Shown: positions 7,137-16,068, counted from the first letter of the stretch. The stretch is 60,112 nucleotides of DNA from an uncultured Collinsella sp. (GCA_900540905.1 UQHR01000009.1:1-60112), one strand, 5' to 3'. Made by a program: numbers and translations. Notes: a model not told the origin generated them from the sequence alone.

Positions 7137-9359
7137 ATGAAGATCATCAAGCGCAGCGGCACCGAGGTTGTCTTTGACATCGATAAGATCGTCAATGCCA
7201 TCCGCGCCGCCAACTTGGAGGTCGAGGAGAGCTCTCGTCTAACCGACCGCCAGGTGGTTTATGCGGCACAAAACGTCGCCGAGGCATGCGAGAACGCGGG
7301 CCACACCGTTTCGGTCGAGGAGATCCAGGATTTGGTCGAGGACGAGATCATGCGTCTCGACTGCTACGAGGTTGCTCGCCACTACATCATCTATCGCTAT
7401 GTTCAGAGCCTGAAGCGCCAGAAGAACACGACCGACGACAAGATTTTGTCGCTGATCGAGTGCAATAACGAAGAGGTCAAGCAGGAGAACTCTAACAAGA
7501 ACCCGACCGTCAATTCCGTCCAGCGTGACTATATGGCCGGCGAGATTTCCAAGGACCTGACTCAGCGTGTGCTGCTGCCCCAGGAGATCGTGGATGCCCA
7601 CAATGAGGGCCTGATCCACTTCCACGATTCCGACTACTTTGCCCAGCACATGCATAACTGCGACCTGGTGAACCTGGAGGACATGCTCCAGAACGGCACC
7701 GTTATCTCGGGCACGCTGATCGAGAAGCCGCACAGCTTCTCGACTGCCTGCAACATCGCGACGCAGATTATCGCCCAGGTTGCTTCCTCCCAGTACGGCG
7801 GCCAGTCTATTTCGCTGACCCATCTCGCCCCCTTTGTTGAGGTGAGCCGTCAAAAGATTCGCGGCGAGGTTGCCCGCGAGCTCGAGGAGCTCGGTGTTTC
7901 GGCATCTGCCGAGAAAGTCCGTGAGGTCGTTGAGGACCGTCTGCGTGACGAGATCCGTCGCGGCGTCCAGACGATTCAGTATCAGGTCGTGACCCTTATG
8001 ACCACCAACGGCCAGGCGCCGTTCGTGACGGTCTTTATGTATCTCAATGAGGCCCGTACGCCCCAGGAGAAGCACGACCTTGCCATGATCGTGGAGGAGA
8101 CGCTTCGTCAGCGCTATGAGGGCGTTAAGAACGAAGCCGGTGTATGGATTACCCCGGCATTCCCCAAGCTTATCTATGTACTCGAGGACGATAACGTTCA
8201 CGAGAATTCCCCGTACTTCTACCTGACCCAGCTGGCTGCCAAGTGCACCGCCAAGCGCATGGTGCCCGACTACATCTCCGAGAAGAAGATGCGCGAGCTC
8301 AAGCTGTCGAAGGGCGAGACCGCCGGCAACGGCGATTGCTACACCTGCATGGGTTGCCGCAGTTTCCTGACGCCCGACCGCTCGGGCAACGGCTTTAACA
8401 ATGTCGCCAACGCGCTGAACTATGACCCGAACAAGCCCAAGTACTACGGTCGCTTTAACCAGGGTGTTGTGACCATCAACCTGCCCGATGTCGCGTTGAG
8501 CTCGCATCAGGACATGGACAAGTTCTGGAAGATCTTCGACGAGCGCCTTGAGCTGTGCCACCGCGCCCTGCTGTGCCGTCATGAGCGTCTGATGGGTACG
8601 CTTTCGGATGCCGCACCGATTCTTTGGCAGTACGGTGCCCTGGCGCGTCTGAAGAAGGGCGAGACGATCGATAAGCTGCTCGTGGGCGGCTATTCCACCA
8701 TCAGCCTGGGGTATGCCGGCCTGTATGAGTGCGTCAAGTACATGACGGGCCACAGCCACACCGAGAAGGAGGGCACGCCCTTTGCCATGGCCGTCATGCA
8801 GCGTATGAACGATAAGTGCGCCGAGTGGAAGGCCGAAAGCGATATTGACTTCTCGCTGTACGGTACCCCGCTTGAGTCGACGACCTACAAGTTCGCCAAG
8901 TGCCTGCAGCGTCGTTTTGGCATTATCCCGGGCGTGACGGACAAGGGCTACATCACCAACAGCTACCACGTCCACGTGTCCGAGGAGATCGACGCATTCG
9001 ACAAGCTTAAGTTTGAGGGCATGTTCCAGCAGCTTTCGCCGGGCGGTGCTATCTCTTACGTTGAGGTTCCCAACATGCAGGACAACCTCAAGGCTGTCAT
9101 TCGCGTGATGCAGTACATCTACGACAACATCATGTACGCCGAGCTTAACACCAAGAGCGATTACTGCCAGGTGTGCGGCTACGACGGTGAGATTAAGATT
9201 GTCGAGGATGACGGCAAGCTGGTGTGGGAGTGCCCCAACTGCGGTAACCGCGATCAGGAGAAGATGAACGTCGCCCGTCGTACGTGCGGCTACATCGGTA
9301 CCCAGTTCTGGAACCAGGGTCGAACCGAGGAGATCCGCGACCGCGTGCTGCATCTCTAA
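7137..9359 (+). CDS. nrdD: Anaerobic ribonucleoside-triphosphate reductase (class III)
   Basis: A 740-residue glycyl-radical enzyme that makes dNTPs from NTPs without oxygen. The N-terminal ATP-cone (about residues 1-95) is the allosteric domain. The C-terminal zinc site uses Cys677, Cys680, Cys699 and Cys702, and RTCGYIG near the end places the radical on Gly718. ATG 7137 follows AGAGGCAAGAGG and starts the ATP-cone; an upstream in-frame start at 7107 has no support. Its activase NrdG is encoded 428 bp downstream, beyond a long palindrome, so the two are probably not a tight operon. The NrdR-type box upstream suggests dATP-linked control. Confidence 0.97.
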   Translation: MKIIKRSGTEVVFDIDKIVNAIRAANLEVEESSRLTDRQVVYAAQNVAEACENAGHTVSVEEIQDLVEDEIMRLDCYEVARHYIIYRYVQSLKRQKNTTDDKILSLIECNNEEVKQENSNKNPTVNSVQRDYMAGEISKDLTQRVLLPQEIVDAHNEGLIHFHDSDYFAQHMHNCDLVNLEDMLQNGTVISGTLIEKPHSFSTACNIATQIIAQVASSQYGGQSISLTHLAPFVEVSRQKIRGEVARELEELGVSASAEKVREVVEDRLRDEIRRGVQTIQYQVVTLMTTNGQAPFVTVFMYLNEARTPQEKHDLAMIVEETLRQRYEGVKNEAGVWITPAFPKLIYVLEDDNVHENSPYFYLTQLAAKCTAKRMVPDYISEKKMRELKLSKGETAGNGDCYTCMGCRSFLTPDRSGNGFNNVANALNYDPNKPKYYGRFNQGVVTINLPDVALSSHQDMDKFWKIFDERLELCHRALLCRHERLMGTLSDAAPILWQYGALARLKKGETIDKLLVGGYSTISLGYAGLYECVKYMTGHSHTEKEGTPFAMAVMQRMNDKCAEWKAESDIDFSLYGTPLESTTYKFAKCLQRRFGIIPGVTDKGYITNSYHVHVSEEIDAFDKLKFEGMFQQLSPGGAISYVEVPNMQDNLKAVIRVMQYIYDNIMYAELNTKSDYCQVCGYDGEIKIVEDDGKLVWECPNCGNRDQEKMNVARRTCGYIGTQFWNQGRTEEIRDRVLHL

Positions 9360-9370
9360 TACCGCTCCGG

Positions 9371-9509
9371 GGCTGAACCGAGAGGGCCGCTTGGGCATTT
9401 GCTCGCTATTTCGGACAGTCCTGCGCAAGACGAAGGCCACATTAAGTGGCCTTCTTTGCGTGCGGAACTCATATCGAGCAAAAGCCCAAGCGGCCCTCTC
9501 GGTTCAGCC
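9371..9509. repeat. 139-bp palindrome between nrdD and nrdG
   Basis: Arms 9371-9396 and 9484-9509 are perfect 26-bp inverted repeats and extend to 35 bp with one mismatch (9371-9405 with 9475-9509). The centre holds a separate stem, GAAGGCCAC/GTGGCCTTC, followed by TTT (about 9432-9456), which can act as the nrdD terminator. Conceptual translations of the two strands resemble each other because the element is palindromic. From its end to 9786 I see no further gene. Confidence 0.75.
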
Positions 9510-9786
9510 AAGTTAACGTAGCTGAGATGCAGCGCGCGGTCCGCTCACTCCTCGAAGTTCTTAGCGGAAATAATTTGAGCTGCAGCTGCGATTTACTTGC
9601 GATGGCGGTTGAGCCGCAACCCAGTTTTTATTGGACCTCGAACCCTATACTCGATGTTCGCTTCGTTCATTGAGTTACCCTTTGCATGAGGCCGGGACAT
9701 ATCGTCCCGCCCGCAGTTTCGCAGGCCGAAGGCCGAGAATGTTTGAGGACGGGATGATATGCTCCAGACCCCCAGGAAGGTTACTT

Positions 9787-10368
9787 ATGAACTACGCGAA
9801 CATTAAGTATTTCGACATTGCTGATGGGGAAGGCGTTCGTACTTCTCTGTTTGTGAGTGGGTGCCGTCGTGGGTGCAAGAATTGCTTTAACTCTGTTGCG
9901 TGGGACTTTGCTGCGGGCGAGCCCTTTGATCGTGCCGTCGAGGATAAGATTATTGAGAGCCTCGACCATCCCTTTATCGATGGTCTGACGATTTTGGGCG
10001 GCGAGCCTATGGAACCTGAGAATCAGGCGGGACTCGTTGAGTTTGTCGAGCGTGTTCGTGAGGCTTATCCCGTGGAGTCGGGGAAGACCATTTGGTGCTT
10101 TACCGGCGACGTGCTCGAGGAGCTTATGCCGGGTGGTCGTCACCATACTGAGGTGACGGACCGTATCCTTGCCTGCCTCGATATGTTGGTGGACGGTCCG
10201 TTCGTTCAGGATCTGTACGATATCTCGTTGCGCTTTAGGGGCTCGAGCAATCAGCGCGTGATTGATATGAACGCCACGCGTGCCCGTGCCGAGCGTGAGA
10301 ACATTGCGCTTTGCGACGCCGTGGAGCTTTGGCGGGACGATCCGGTCTATTCGACCCATACTATGTAG
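9787..10368 (+). CDS. nrdG: Anaerobic ribonucleotide reductase activating protein
   Basis: A 193-residue radical-SAM activase that installs the glycyl radical on NrdD. The cluster motif C-x3-C-x2-C is Cys26, Cys30, Cys33, and GGEP follows at about residues 79-82. The length is normal for NrdG. The start ATG 9787 is set by AGGAAGG seven bases upstream; longer frames lack an SD. Confidence 0.95.
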   Translation: MNYANIKYFDIADGEGVRTSLFVSGCRRGCKNCFNSVAWDFAAGEPFDRAVEDKIIESLDHPFIDGLTILGGEPMEPENQAGLVEFVERVREAYPVESGKTIWCFTGDVLEELMPGGRHHTEVTDRILACLDMLVDGPFVQDLYDISLRFRGSSNQRVIDMNATRARAERENIALCDAVELWRDDPVYSTHTM

Positions 10369-10435
10369 CTGGCAGAGGTTGCGTGCCGGCGTGGTACCAT
10401 AGCGCGAACGCGAAATCGAAAAAAGTGAGGCCCAG

Positions 10436-10993
10436 ATGGTCGATCAGGAAAAAGTCGAGACTGCCATTAAGCTGCTGCTTGAAGGTATAGGCGAGGACCC
10501 AACTCGTGAGGGCCTGCTGGAGACCCCGGCGCGCGTTGCCCGTATGTATGGTGAGATCGCCGGCGGCATGGACCAGAGTGCCGAGGAGCACCTGTCCAAA
10601 ACCTTTGCCGTCGCTTCGAACGATTTGGTTATCGAGCGCGACATTACGTTCTACTCGCTGTGCGAACATCATCTGCTGCCGTTTTATGGCAAGGCCGCCA
10701 TTGGTTATATCCCTAACGGTCGGGTGGCTGGGCTTTCCAAGCTCGCCCGCACGGTTGAGGTTTATGCCCGCCGTCTTCAGCTGCAGGAGCAACTGTGCGC
10801 ACAGGTTGCCGATGCCCTCATGGATTATCTCGCTCCCCAGGGAGCGATTGTGCTGATGGAGGCCGAGCATATGTGCATGACGATGCGTGGCGTGCAAAAG
10901 CCCGGCACCAAGACCGTGACGCTCGCTCGCCGCGGCGTCTTTGAGACTGATCCCGCGCTCGAGGAGCGGTTCTTTAGGATGCTGGGCCGTTAG
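10436..10993 (+). CDS. folE: GTP cyclohydrolase I
   Basis: A 185-residue enzyme of normal length that converts GTP to 7,8-dihydroneopterin triphosphate, the first step of folate synthesis. The zinc and active-site motifs CEHHLLPF and MCMTMRGV are intact. It opens an apparent operon: an HD phosphohydrolase starts one base after its stop, and folB follows 43 bases after that. Confidence 0.96.
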   Translation: MVDQEKVETAIKLLLEGIGEDPTREGLLETPARVARMYGEIAGGMDQSAEEHLSKTFAVASNDLVIERDITFYSLCEHHLLPFYGKAAIGYIPNGRVAGLSKLARTVEVYARRLQLQEQLCAQVADALMDYLAPQGAIVLMEAEHMCMTMRGVQKPGTKTVTLARRGVFETDPALEERFFRMLGR

Positions 10994-10994
10994 C

Positions 10995-11576
10995 ATGAGG
11001 GTCGTCAACGACTTTACATCGAAGACCGATGAGGGGACGTCGCGTCGCGGCTTTATGGCTTCGGGCTTGGCTCCCTTTGGTGCCATGCCTCGCATTGATT
11101 ACATTTGCGCCAACGGGCTGTTCCGGCGGCACCTGGGTAACATTGCACAGTTGGAATCGGGGCGCATCTTCTGCCGCCACGGTATTGACCATCTTCTCGA
11201 TGTCGCTCGCATTATGTGGATCAAGAATCTCGAGGAACAGCTCGAATTTGACCGTGAGGTCATCTACGCCACGGCACTTCTTCACGATATCGGCAAAGAT
11301 GAACAGTATGAATCGGGTATATCCCATGATGTTGCAAGCGAACGCGTCGCTGATGCGATTCTCGGCGGCATGCCCGATGATGTGGCGTTTGAGCCGGCCG
11401 ATGCCGCAGCCATTAAGACGGCCATTCTGGGCCATCGAAAGCTGCGTGTGAACAGCCAACCGCTTGAGCGTCTGCTCTATGCAGCCGACAAAGCGTCGCG
11501 CGCCTGCTTTGCATGCCCCGCGCGCAATGCTTGCAACTGGAGCGATGATAAAAAGAACCTGTCGATTCGCGTGTAG
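10995..11576 (+). CDS. HD-domain phosphohydrolase in the folate operon
   Basis: A 193-residue protein with the HD signature: HGIDHLLDVAR, then ATALLHDIGKD. A C-terminal CFACPARNAC cluster may bind a metal. Proteins of this type sit next to folE in many clostridial folate clusters, but I know of no established role. Placed between folE and folB, it could remove phosphate from dihydroneopterin triphosphate, the step otherwise lacking here; this is inference. ATG 10995 follows the folE stop directly, suggesting translational coupling. Internal ATGs (for example before PRIDYIC) are alternatives because the first 35 residues are poorly conserved in appearance. Confidence 0.8.
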   Translation: MRVVNDFTSKTDEGTSRRGFMASGLAPFGAMPRIDYICANGLFRRHLGNIAQLESGRIFCRHGIDHLLDVARIMWIKNLEEQLEFDREVIYATALLHDIGKDEQYESGISHDVASERVADAILGGMPDDVAFEPADAAAIKTAILGHRKLRVNSQPLERLLYAADKASRACFACPARNACNWSDDKKNLSIRV

Positions 11577-11619
11577 TTAGTTTGCGCGGTCGGGGTTCTA
11601 AGCGAAGGAGACGATCGCG

Positions 11620-12105
11620 ATGAGCAACAAGAAACTGCCCGAGAATGCAACCAAGACTGAAGGTGCCGAGCTCGCCCGCCGTGGAAGGGGCGAAATATCC
11701 ACCGCAACGACGGTGCCCCACGTGAGTTATGACGATCTGCGCCATGCTGACCGCATTACTATCGACGGTCTCGAGGTCTTTGCCAACCACGGCGTGTATC
11801 CCGAAGAGAATGCGCTGGGCCAGAAGTTCATCGTGTCCTTGGTGCTCTATGCCGACCTGCGTGCAGCGGGGGAGCACGATAACCTGGACGCTTCGATTGA
11901 CTACGGCTCGGTGTGCCACGATGTCGATGGCTATCTGCGCGAGCATACGTTTAAACTCATCGAGGCGGCAGCCGAGGGTGTGGCCCAGATGCTGCTGCGT
12001 CGTTACCCCTTGCTGCTTGGCGTGCGTGTTAAGCTCGATAAGCCTTGGGCTCCCGTCGGTCTTCCCCTGGCAAGCTGCGGCGTCGAGATCGAGCGCGTGC
12101 GCTAA
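11620..12105 (+). CDS. folB: Dihydroneopterin aldolase
   Basis: A 161-residue protein whose residues from about 43 form a complete FolB domain (ITIDGLEVFANHGVYPEE, DYGSV, IEAAAEG, LDKPWAP). It converts dihydroneopterin to the hydroxymethyl pterin. The first 42 residues are an unusual hydrophilic extension, but the ATG at 11620 has a clear GAAGGAG eight bases before it, so the extension seems real. No folP, folK or folC is linked. Confidence 0.92.
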   Translation: MSNKKLPENATKTEGAELARRGRGEISTATTVPHVSYDDLRHADRITIDGLEVFANHGVYPEENALGQKFIVSLVLYADLRAAGEHDNLDASIDYGSVCHDVDGYLREHTFKLIEAAAEGVAQMLLRRYPLLLGVRVKLDKPWAPVGLPLASCGVEIERVR

Positions 12106-12111
12106 CCGGTT

Positions 12112-12888
12112 CTAATACGTCTCTATGGGCGGCTGCTTGAGCCGCTGCGATAGAGCTCTATTGTTGGGACAGTACGTGTCGAGCAGGGCGTGAAACCGCT
12201 GATTGTGGCTTGGCTCGAGCAGGTGGACGAGCTCGTGGGCGACAACCATGCCGAGACACTCGATGGGATAGGCGGCAAGTTCGCGTGCGATGCGAACGGC
12301 ACCGGATTTGGGCGTGCATGAGCCCCAACGCGTTTTCATGCTACGTACGGAAACGCGGGAAACGGCGACACCCATTGCGATTTCGTACGCGCGTACCATA
12401 TCGCGCAGCGCCGTGGTGACCTCGGATGCATAGAGTTGGTCGATGCGGGTCTGGAGCTCATCGGACGTCAGGCCGTCGAGGGTTGCGCGCCGCTTGGCCT
12501 GTGGGCGTTCGTTCGATTTGTCGGCACCTATAAAACTTGCGAAGGTGGCCTGCTTGGGCCGCGGTGCGGGTGACTTAAAGTTGTGATCGAGCGCATCTTG
12601 TACCGTGATGGGCTTGCCCCAAAGTGCAATGATGGACGAGGGGCTGAGCGGCTCTCGCGCCGTCGCCTGACGTTGCTCGCGCTGGGCAAGCCGGCTGATA
12701 ATCCAGGCGCTGTTGCGCTTCACAAACGCTTCGATACGCTCGCGGCTGGCGCCGAGCGGTGCACTGGCGTGGACCTCACCGCTCGATGTGACGCGTAGGT
12801 TGAAGTTCTTGACGCGCTTTTTGGTAACGACGACGGGGATGGATGTGCCATCCGGTCGGGATACGGTAATCGTAAATTGCTGCGTCAA
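12112..12888 (-). CDS. YgjP-like (DUF45/M48-type) zinc metallopeptidase
   Basis: A 258-residue protein of the YgjP/DUF45 family with the zinc motif HELVH (residues 218-222) and the family pattern MKTRWGSC. Substrates of this family are poorly known. A TTG start at 12888 is chosen because GAAGGA lies exactly six bases upstream (12900-12895). Longer frames run into a 12-bp-stem palindrome (about 12910-12946) and lack an SD. It is convergent with folB and lies downstream of the dipeptidase gene. Confidence 0.85.
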   Translation of the reverse strand: MTQQFTITVSRPDGTSIPVVVTKKRVKNFNLRVTSSGEVHASAPLGASRERIEAFVKRNSAWIISRLAQREQRQATAREPLSPSSIIALWGKPITVQDALDHNFKSPAPRPKQATFASFIGADKSNERPQAKRRATLDGLTSDELQTRIDQLYASEVTTALRDMVRAYEIAMGVAVSRVSVRSMKTRWGSCTPKSGAVRIARELAAYPIECLGMVVAHELVHLLEPSHNQRFHALLDTYCPNNRALSQRLKQPPIETY

Positions 12889-12962
12889 AAGCGGTCCTTC
12901 AGATTGGGGACGGGCCGGCATGTCGACCGTTCGGCATGCCGGCCCGCTCAAGGGATGTGAAA

Positions 12963-13976
12963 TTAATAACGCTCAAAGAAGGCAAGCGCGTTGTCGCTGC
13001 AGAGCTTTTGCATCACGGTCTTGCCAAAATGCTTGGAAAGCATGTTCTGGAACTCGGGCATCTTGCTGGCATCGGAGAGGAAAGCGGGCACCGTGGCGCC
13101 GTCCCAGTCGCCGCCGAGCGCGATGACGTCCTCGCCGCCCAGGTCGAGCCAGTGCTCGATATGTGCCGCCAGCTGGTCGAAGGTGACGTCTGCGGCGGTC
13201 TTGTCGGTTGCGTCGTTGGAAAGGAACTCGCTGCAGTAGTTGAGGCCGACGATGCCACCCATGTCGCGGATGGTGCGGAACTGGTCGTCGGTAAGGTTGC
13301 GTTTGGCGCCGCAAACCGCACGGGAGTTGGAGTGGCTGGCGACGAAGGGACGCGTGGCGCGGGCGGCGACCTCGTCAAAGCACTCATCGTTGAGGTGGGA
13401 GACGTCGAGCACCATGCCAGCGTGCTCCATCTGCGTAAGCGCCTCGATGCCGGCGGCGGTGAGGCCGGCGTGGGTATCGTGTCCGCTCGCGAGCGGTCCC
13501 TGCGCGTTCCAGCTGAGTGATGACATGAGTACGCGCAAGCTCTTGAGCACCTCGATCAGCGCGGGGTCCTCGGCAAAGAACGTGGCGTTTTCGATGGTGT
13601 GGATGCAGGCGACCTTGCCGTCTTTGAGCGCGGGGCGAATGTCTGCCGCGCTGCGTACGTTGACCATGCGGTCGTGGTTGAGCATTGCCTGGCCGCTCAT
13701 ATGCGCCATGATCTGCGCCTGGAAGCGCGCGGCGTGGGCGGTGGGAATCTCATCGGGGACAAACGTGGCGAAGCACTGTGCCCACGGCGTGTTGCCGATC
13801 TTTGCGAGCGAGATGGCGCAGGCGTTGCCCTCGATGAGGTCGAAATCTTGCGGATGCGTTTCGTCGCCGGGGAAATAACCGTCGGTGCCGGCGGTAAAGC
13901 GCAGGTCGAGATCGAGCGTGGCCCAGCCGATTCGGTCGGCGGTGTCGCAGTGTAGGTCAAATACGGGATATGCCAT
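12963..13976 (-). CDS. Membrane dipeptidase family (M19) peptidase
   Basis: A 337-residue zinc peptidase of family M19. The N-terminal FDLHCDTADRI carries the first metal ligands (HxD), and later VLDVSHLND and FVASHSNSRAV supply further ligands. The enzyme should hydrolyse dipeptides in the cytoplasm, as no signal peptide is visible. The ATG at 13976 is fixed by GGAGG five bases upstream. It is divergent from the slyD-like gene. Confidence 0.92.
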   Translation of the reverse strand: MAYPVFDLHCDTADRIGWATLDLDLRFTAGTDGYFPGDETHPQDFDLIEGNACAISLAKIGNTPWAQCFATFVPDEIPTAHAARFQAQIMAHMSGQAMLNHDRMVNVRSAADIRPALKDGKVACIHTIENATFFAEDPALIEVLKSLRVLMSSLSWNAQGPLASGHDTHAGLTAAGIEALTQMEHAGMVLDVSHLNDECFDEVAARATRPFVASHSNSRAVCGAKRNLTDDQFRTIRDMGGIVGLNYCSEFLSNDATDKTAADVTFDQLAAHIEHWLDLGGEDVIALGGDWDGATVPAFLSDASKMPEFQNMLSKHFGKTVMQKLCSDNALAFFERY

Positions 13977-14096
13977 GGTTCCTCCGGTTGCAGCGTTTCT
14001 TTGCAAACTGTCATTGAATTGTATGACTAGGGTATAGTTAGCGCCATATGTTCACGGCGGCCCGCGTTGTGCGCCGCCCTTATCACGGAGGTTACC

Positions 14097-14525
14097 ATGT
14101 CCAACCAGGGCAAGAAGGTCAAGACCCATTATCGCGGCACGCTCGATGACGGCACGCAGTTCGATAGCTCCTACGATCGCGGCGAGCCGCTGGAGTTCAC
14201 CTGCGGCGCCGGTCAGATGATCAAGGGCTTCGACGCCGCTGTTGTCGACATGCAGGTGGGCGAGAAGAAGACCGTGCACATCCCGGCTGCCGATGCCTAC
14301 GGCGAGCACAATCCCGAGATGGTTATTACCTTCCCGGCCGAACAGGTTCCCAACATCGAGCAGATCGAGAAGGGCATGAAGCTTTTCCTGTCCACGCCGA
14401 GCGGTATGCCCGTCCCTGCTGTGGTCATCGATGTAACGCCCGAGGCCGTGACGCTCGACGCCAACCACGAGCTGGCCGGCAAGGACCTCAACTTTGATAT
14501 CGAGCTCGTCGAGGTCGAGGGTTAG
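14097..14525 (+). CDS. FKBP-type peptidyl-prolyl isomerase, SlyD-like
   Basis: A 142-residue FKBP of the SlyD type. The FKBP fold is split by an insert-in-flap domain (about residues 70-125), the chaperone part of SlyD. The histidine/cysteine-rich metal-binding tail of E. coli SlyD is absent. The start has GGAGG six bases upstream. A TATAGT (-10-like, about 14033) lies in the divergent region. Three bases after its stop begins a UreE-like gene, so the two are co-translated. SlyD is known to hand nickel to hydrogenase maturation in E. coli. Confidence 0.9.
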   Translation: MSNQGKKVKTHYRGTLDDGTQFDSSYDRGEPLEFTCGAGQMIKGFDAAVVDMQVGEKKTVHIPAADAYGEHNPEMVITFPAEQVPNIEQIEKGMKLFLSTPSGMPVPAVVIDVTPEAVTLDANHELAGKDLNFDIELVEVEG

Positions 14526-14528
14526 AGT

Positions 14529-15107
14529 ATGCCCGAGCGCTTGGTTTCGACGACATGCTTGGGAAATCTCAACGATCCGTCCTATGAACTCCTGCTCCGC
14601 CGGAATTTGGGCGGCGTCTTTGAAGTTGACGAGCTACTGCTCGATTGGGACCAGGCTGATGTATGCGCGTTTGCGGGCGTGACGGAGCTGGGGCGCACGA
14701 TCGATGTTCGGCCGGATGCTACCGACGGTGGTCGTCTTGCCGACGGCGACGTGCTCGCCATTGACCGTTCGGGCGTGGTGCCCGTGGCGGTTGTCGTGCG
14801 CCTGCGCAGCGCCGAGGTTTATTTGGTCGAAGTCGACCGCATGGATCCGATTGCGCTCGCGCATGCGTGCTGGGAGATCGGCAATATGCATGCGCCGCTT
14901 TTCCGAGGCGATTCGGACGAGCATACCGTGCGCATGTATACGCCGGTGCAGCCTGTTTTGGGCCGCATGCTCCGGGGCGTCGAGGGCGTTCGGCTCTCGA
15001 GGGTTATCCGTGAACTCGATTCGGACCGGCGCTTTGCGTCGAGTGCGGCGGATGCCGTTGTGAGCATGGCTCCAGACTTTACGATCGTAAAGAAGGCGCG
15101 CGGTTAA
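14529..15107 (+). CDS. UreE-like metallochaperone (orphan)
   Basis: A 192-residue protein whose middle matches the UreE layout: GRTIDVRPDATDGGRLADGD, then DPIALAHACWEIGNMHAPLF, then a VLGRMLRG stretch as in UreE C-terminal domains. UreE delivers nickel to urease, but no urease or hydrogenase gene is visible in the window, and the usual histidine-rich tail is missing. Co-location with slyD supports a metal-delivery role. Identification is by pattern, not by search, so another small-domain fold remains possible. Confidence 0.6.
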   Translation: MPERLVSTTCLGNLNDPSYELLLRRNLGGVFEVDELLLDWDQADVCAFAGVTELGRTIDVRPDATDGGRLADGDVLAIDRSGVVPVAVVVRLRSAEVYLVEVDRMDPIALAHACWEIGNMHAPLFRGDSDEHTVRMYTPVQPVLGRMLRGVEGVRLSRVIRELDSDRRFASSAADAVVSMAPDFTIVKKARG

Positions 15108-15120
15108 CGTGCGTATAAGT

Positions 15121-15162
15121 AAGACGGACTTTGAGAGGCAACTATTCAAAGTCCGTCTTTCT
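15121..15162 (+). terminator. Terminator of slyD/ureE-like operon
   Basis: A 14-bp perfect stem (15121-15134 with 15146-15159) with an 11-nt loop is followed by TTTCT. The A-rich 5' side makes it weakly bidirectional. Confidence 0.85.
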
Positions 15163-15190
15163 GTTGATGAGATGCTGTGGGGGAAAGCAT

Positions 15191-15988
15191 ATGGGTCTTG
15201 AGGGAATCAAGCTGATTGCATGCGATTTGGACGGCACATTGCTGCATCCGGGGGAGCGCGAGCCGCGTTCCGAGGCCTTTGAGCTCATCGATGAACTGCA
15301 TCGTCGCGGTATCGTGTTTATGCCGGCGAGCGGCCGTCAATATGCGAGCTTGCGCTACCTGTTTGCCCCGGTGGCCGATGAGCTCGCCTATGTATGCGAA
15401 AACGGAGCCCTGGTGATGAGCGAGGGGCGTGCCGTTGTCAAGCGTTCCATGGAGCGTAGCCTTGCTATGGATATCGCGAATGCCGTGGTTGCGTATCCCC
15501 ATGCCGACGTGACCCTTTCATGTGAGGGACACCTCTACACCATGAGCGGCAACGATGCGTTCGTCGATCATTTGCGCTATGAGGTCCACTGCGATGTGGC
15601 GGTGGTCGATCGCCCCGAGGACATCGACGAGGACGTCATTAAGATTGCCTTCCAGACGCCCGAGGTGGATCAGCCGGCGGCCCTGGAGTATTTCGAGCGC
15701 CTCTTTAGCGACCGTGTTGACGTGATGACGTCGGGAACCGAATGGACGGACTTTATCGGTTTCGGTTCGGGCAAGGGCTCCGCGCTTGCCGATTACGGTC
15801 GTGCCCTGGGTATTTCGCCCGATGAGATGATGGCGTTTGGCGATAACAAAAACGATCGCGACATGCTCAACGTCGTGGGCCATCCCTATCTGATGGAGAG
15901 CTGCAACCCCTCTATGCGTGGCATTAACGACCGCGTCCGCTACGTGCGCACGGTCGAAGAAGAGCTGCGTCGTCTACTTGCTGAGTAG
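15191..15988 (+). CDS. HAD-superfamily (Cof-type) phosphatase
   Basis: A 265-residue class IIB HAD phosphatase. The DLDGTLL nucleophile motif lies near residue 12, SGR in the second motif, and GDNKNDRDML is the C-terminal metal-binding motif. The family acts on sugar phosphates or nucleotides; the substrate cannot be predicted. GGGGGA precedes ATG 15191. Its last codon lies inside the 30-bp-arm hairpin that separates it from the convergent Fur-type gene. Confidence 0.9.
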   Translation: MGLEGIKLIACDLDGTLLHPGEREPRSEAFELIDELHRRGIVFMPASGRQYASLRYLFAPVADELAYVCENGALVMSEGRAVVKRSMERSLAMDIANAVVAYPHADVTLSCEGHLYTMSGNDAFVDHLRYEVHCDVAVVDRPEDIDEDVIKIAFQTPEVDQPAALEYFERLFSDRVDVMTSGTEWTDFIGFGSGKGSALADYGRALGISPDEMMAFGDNKNDRDMLNVVGHPYLMESCNPSMRGINDRVRYVRTVEEELRRLLAE

Positions 15989-16068
15989 ACATTTGGGACA
16001 TGTCTAGAAATCTACTTTTTGCTGCAAAGTGCGGAAAGGTGGATTTTAAGGCATGTTCCAAACATCTA
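15986..16068. repeat. Long imperfect hairpin between convergent genes
   Basis: The 30-nt arms 15986-16015 and 16039-16068 pair at 23 positions, and four of the seven differences are G-T type and would still pair in RNA. The loop contains TTTTTGCTGCAAAG. The arms overlap both stop codons (HAD phosphatase and Fur-type gene). The loop resembles that of the hairpins at 25942 and 27101. Confidence 0.6.

Noticed and set aside
7239..9440. A long open frame on the minus strand opposite nrdD (over 700 codons)
   Set aside because: nrdD is unmistakable on the plus strand; the antisense frame is a codon-bias shadow, lacks domain motifs, and its start lies in the palindrome.
9446..9673. A 75-codon frame on the plus strand within and after the nrd palindrome
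   Set aside because: It begins inside the inverted repeat and mirrors the translation of the opposite strand; no SD and no recognisable product.
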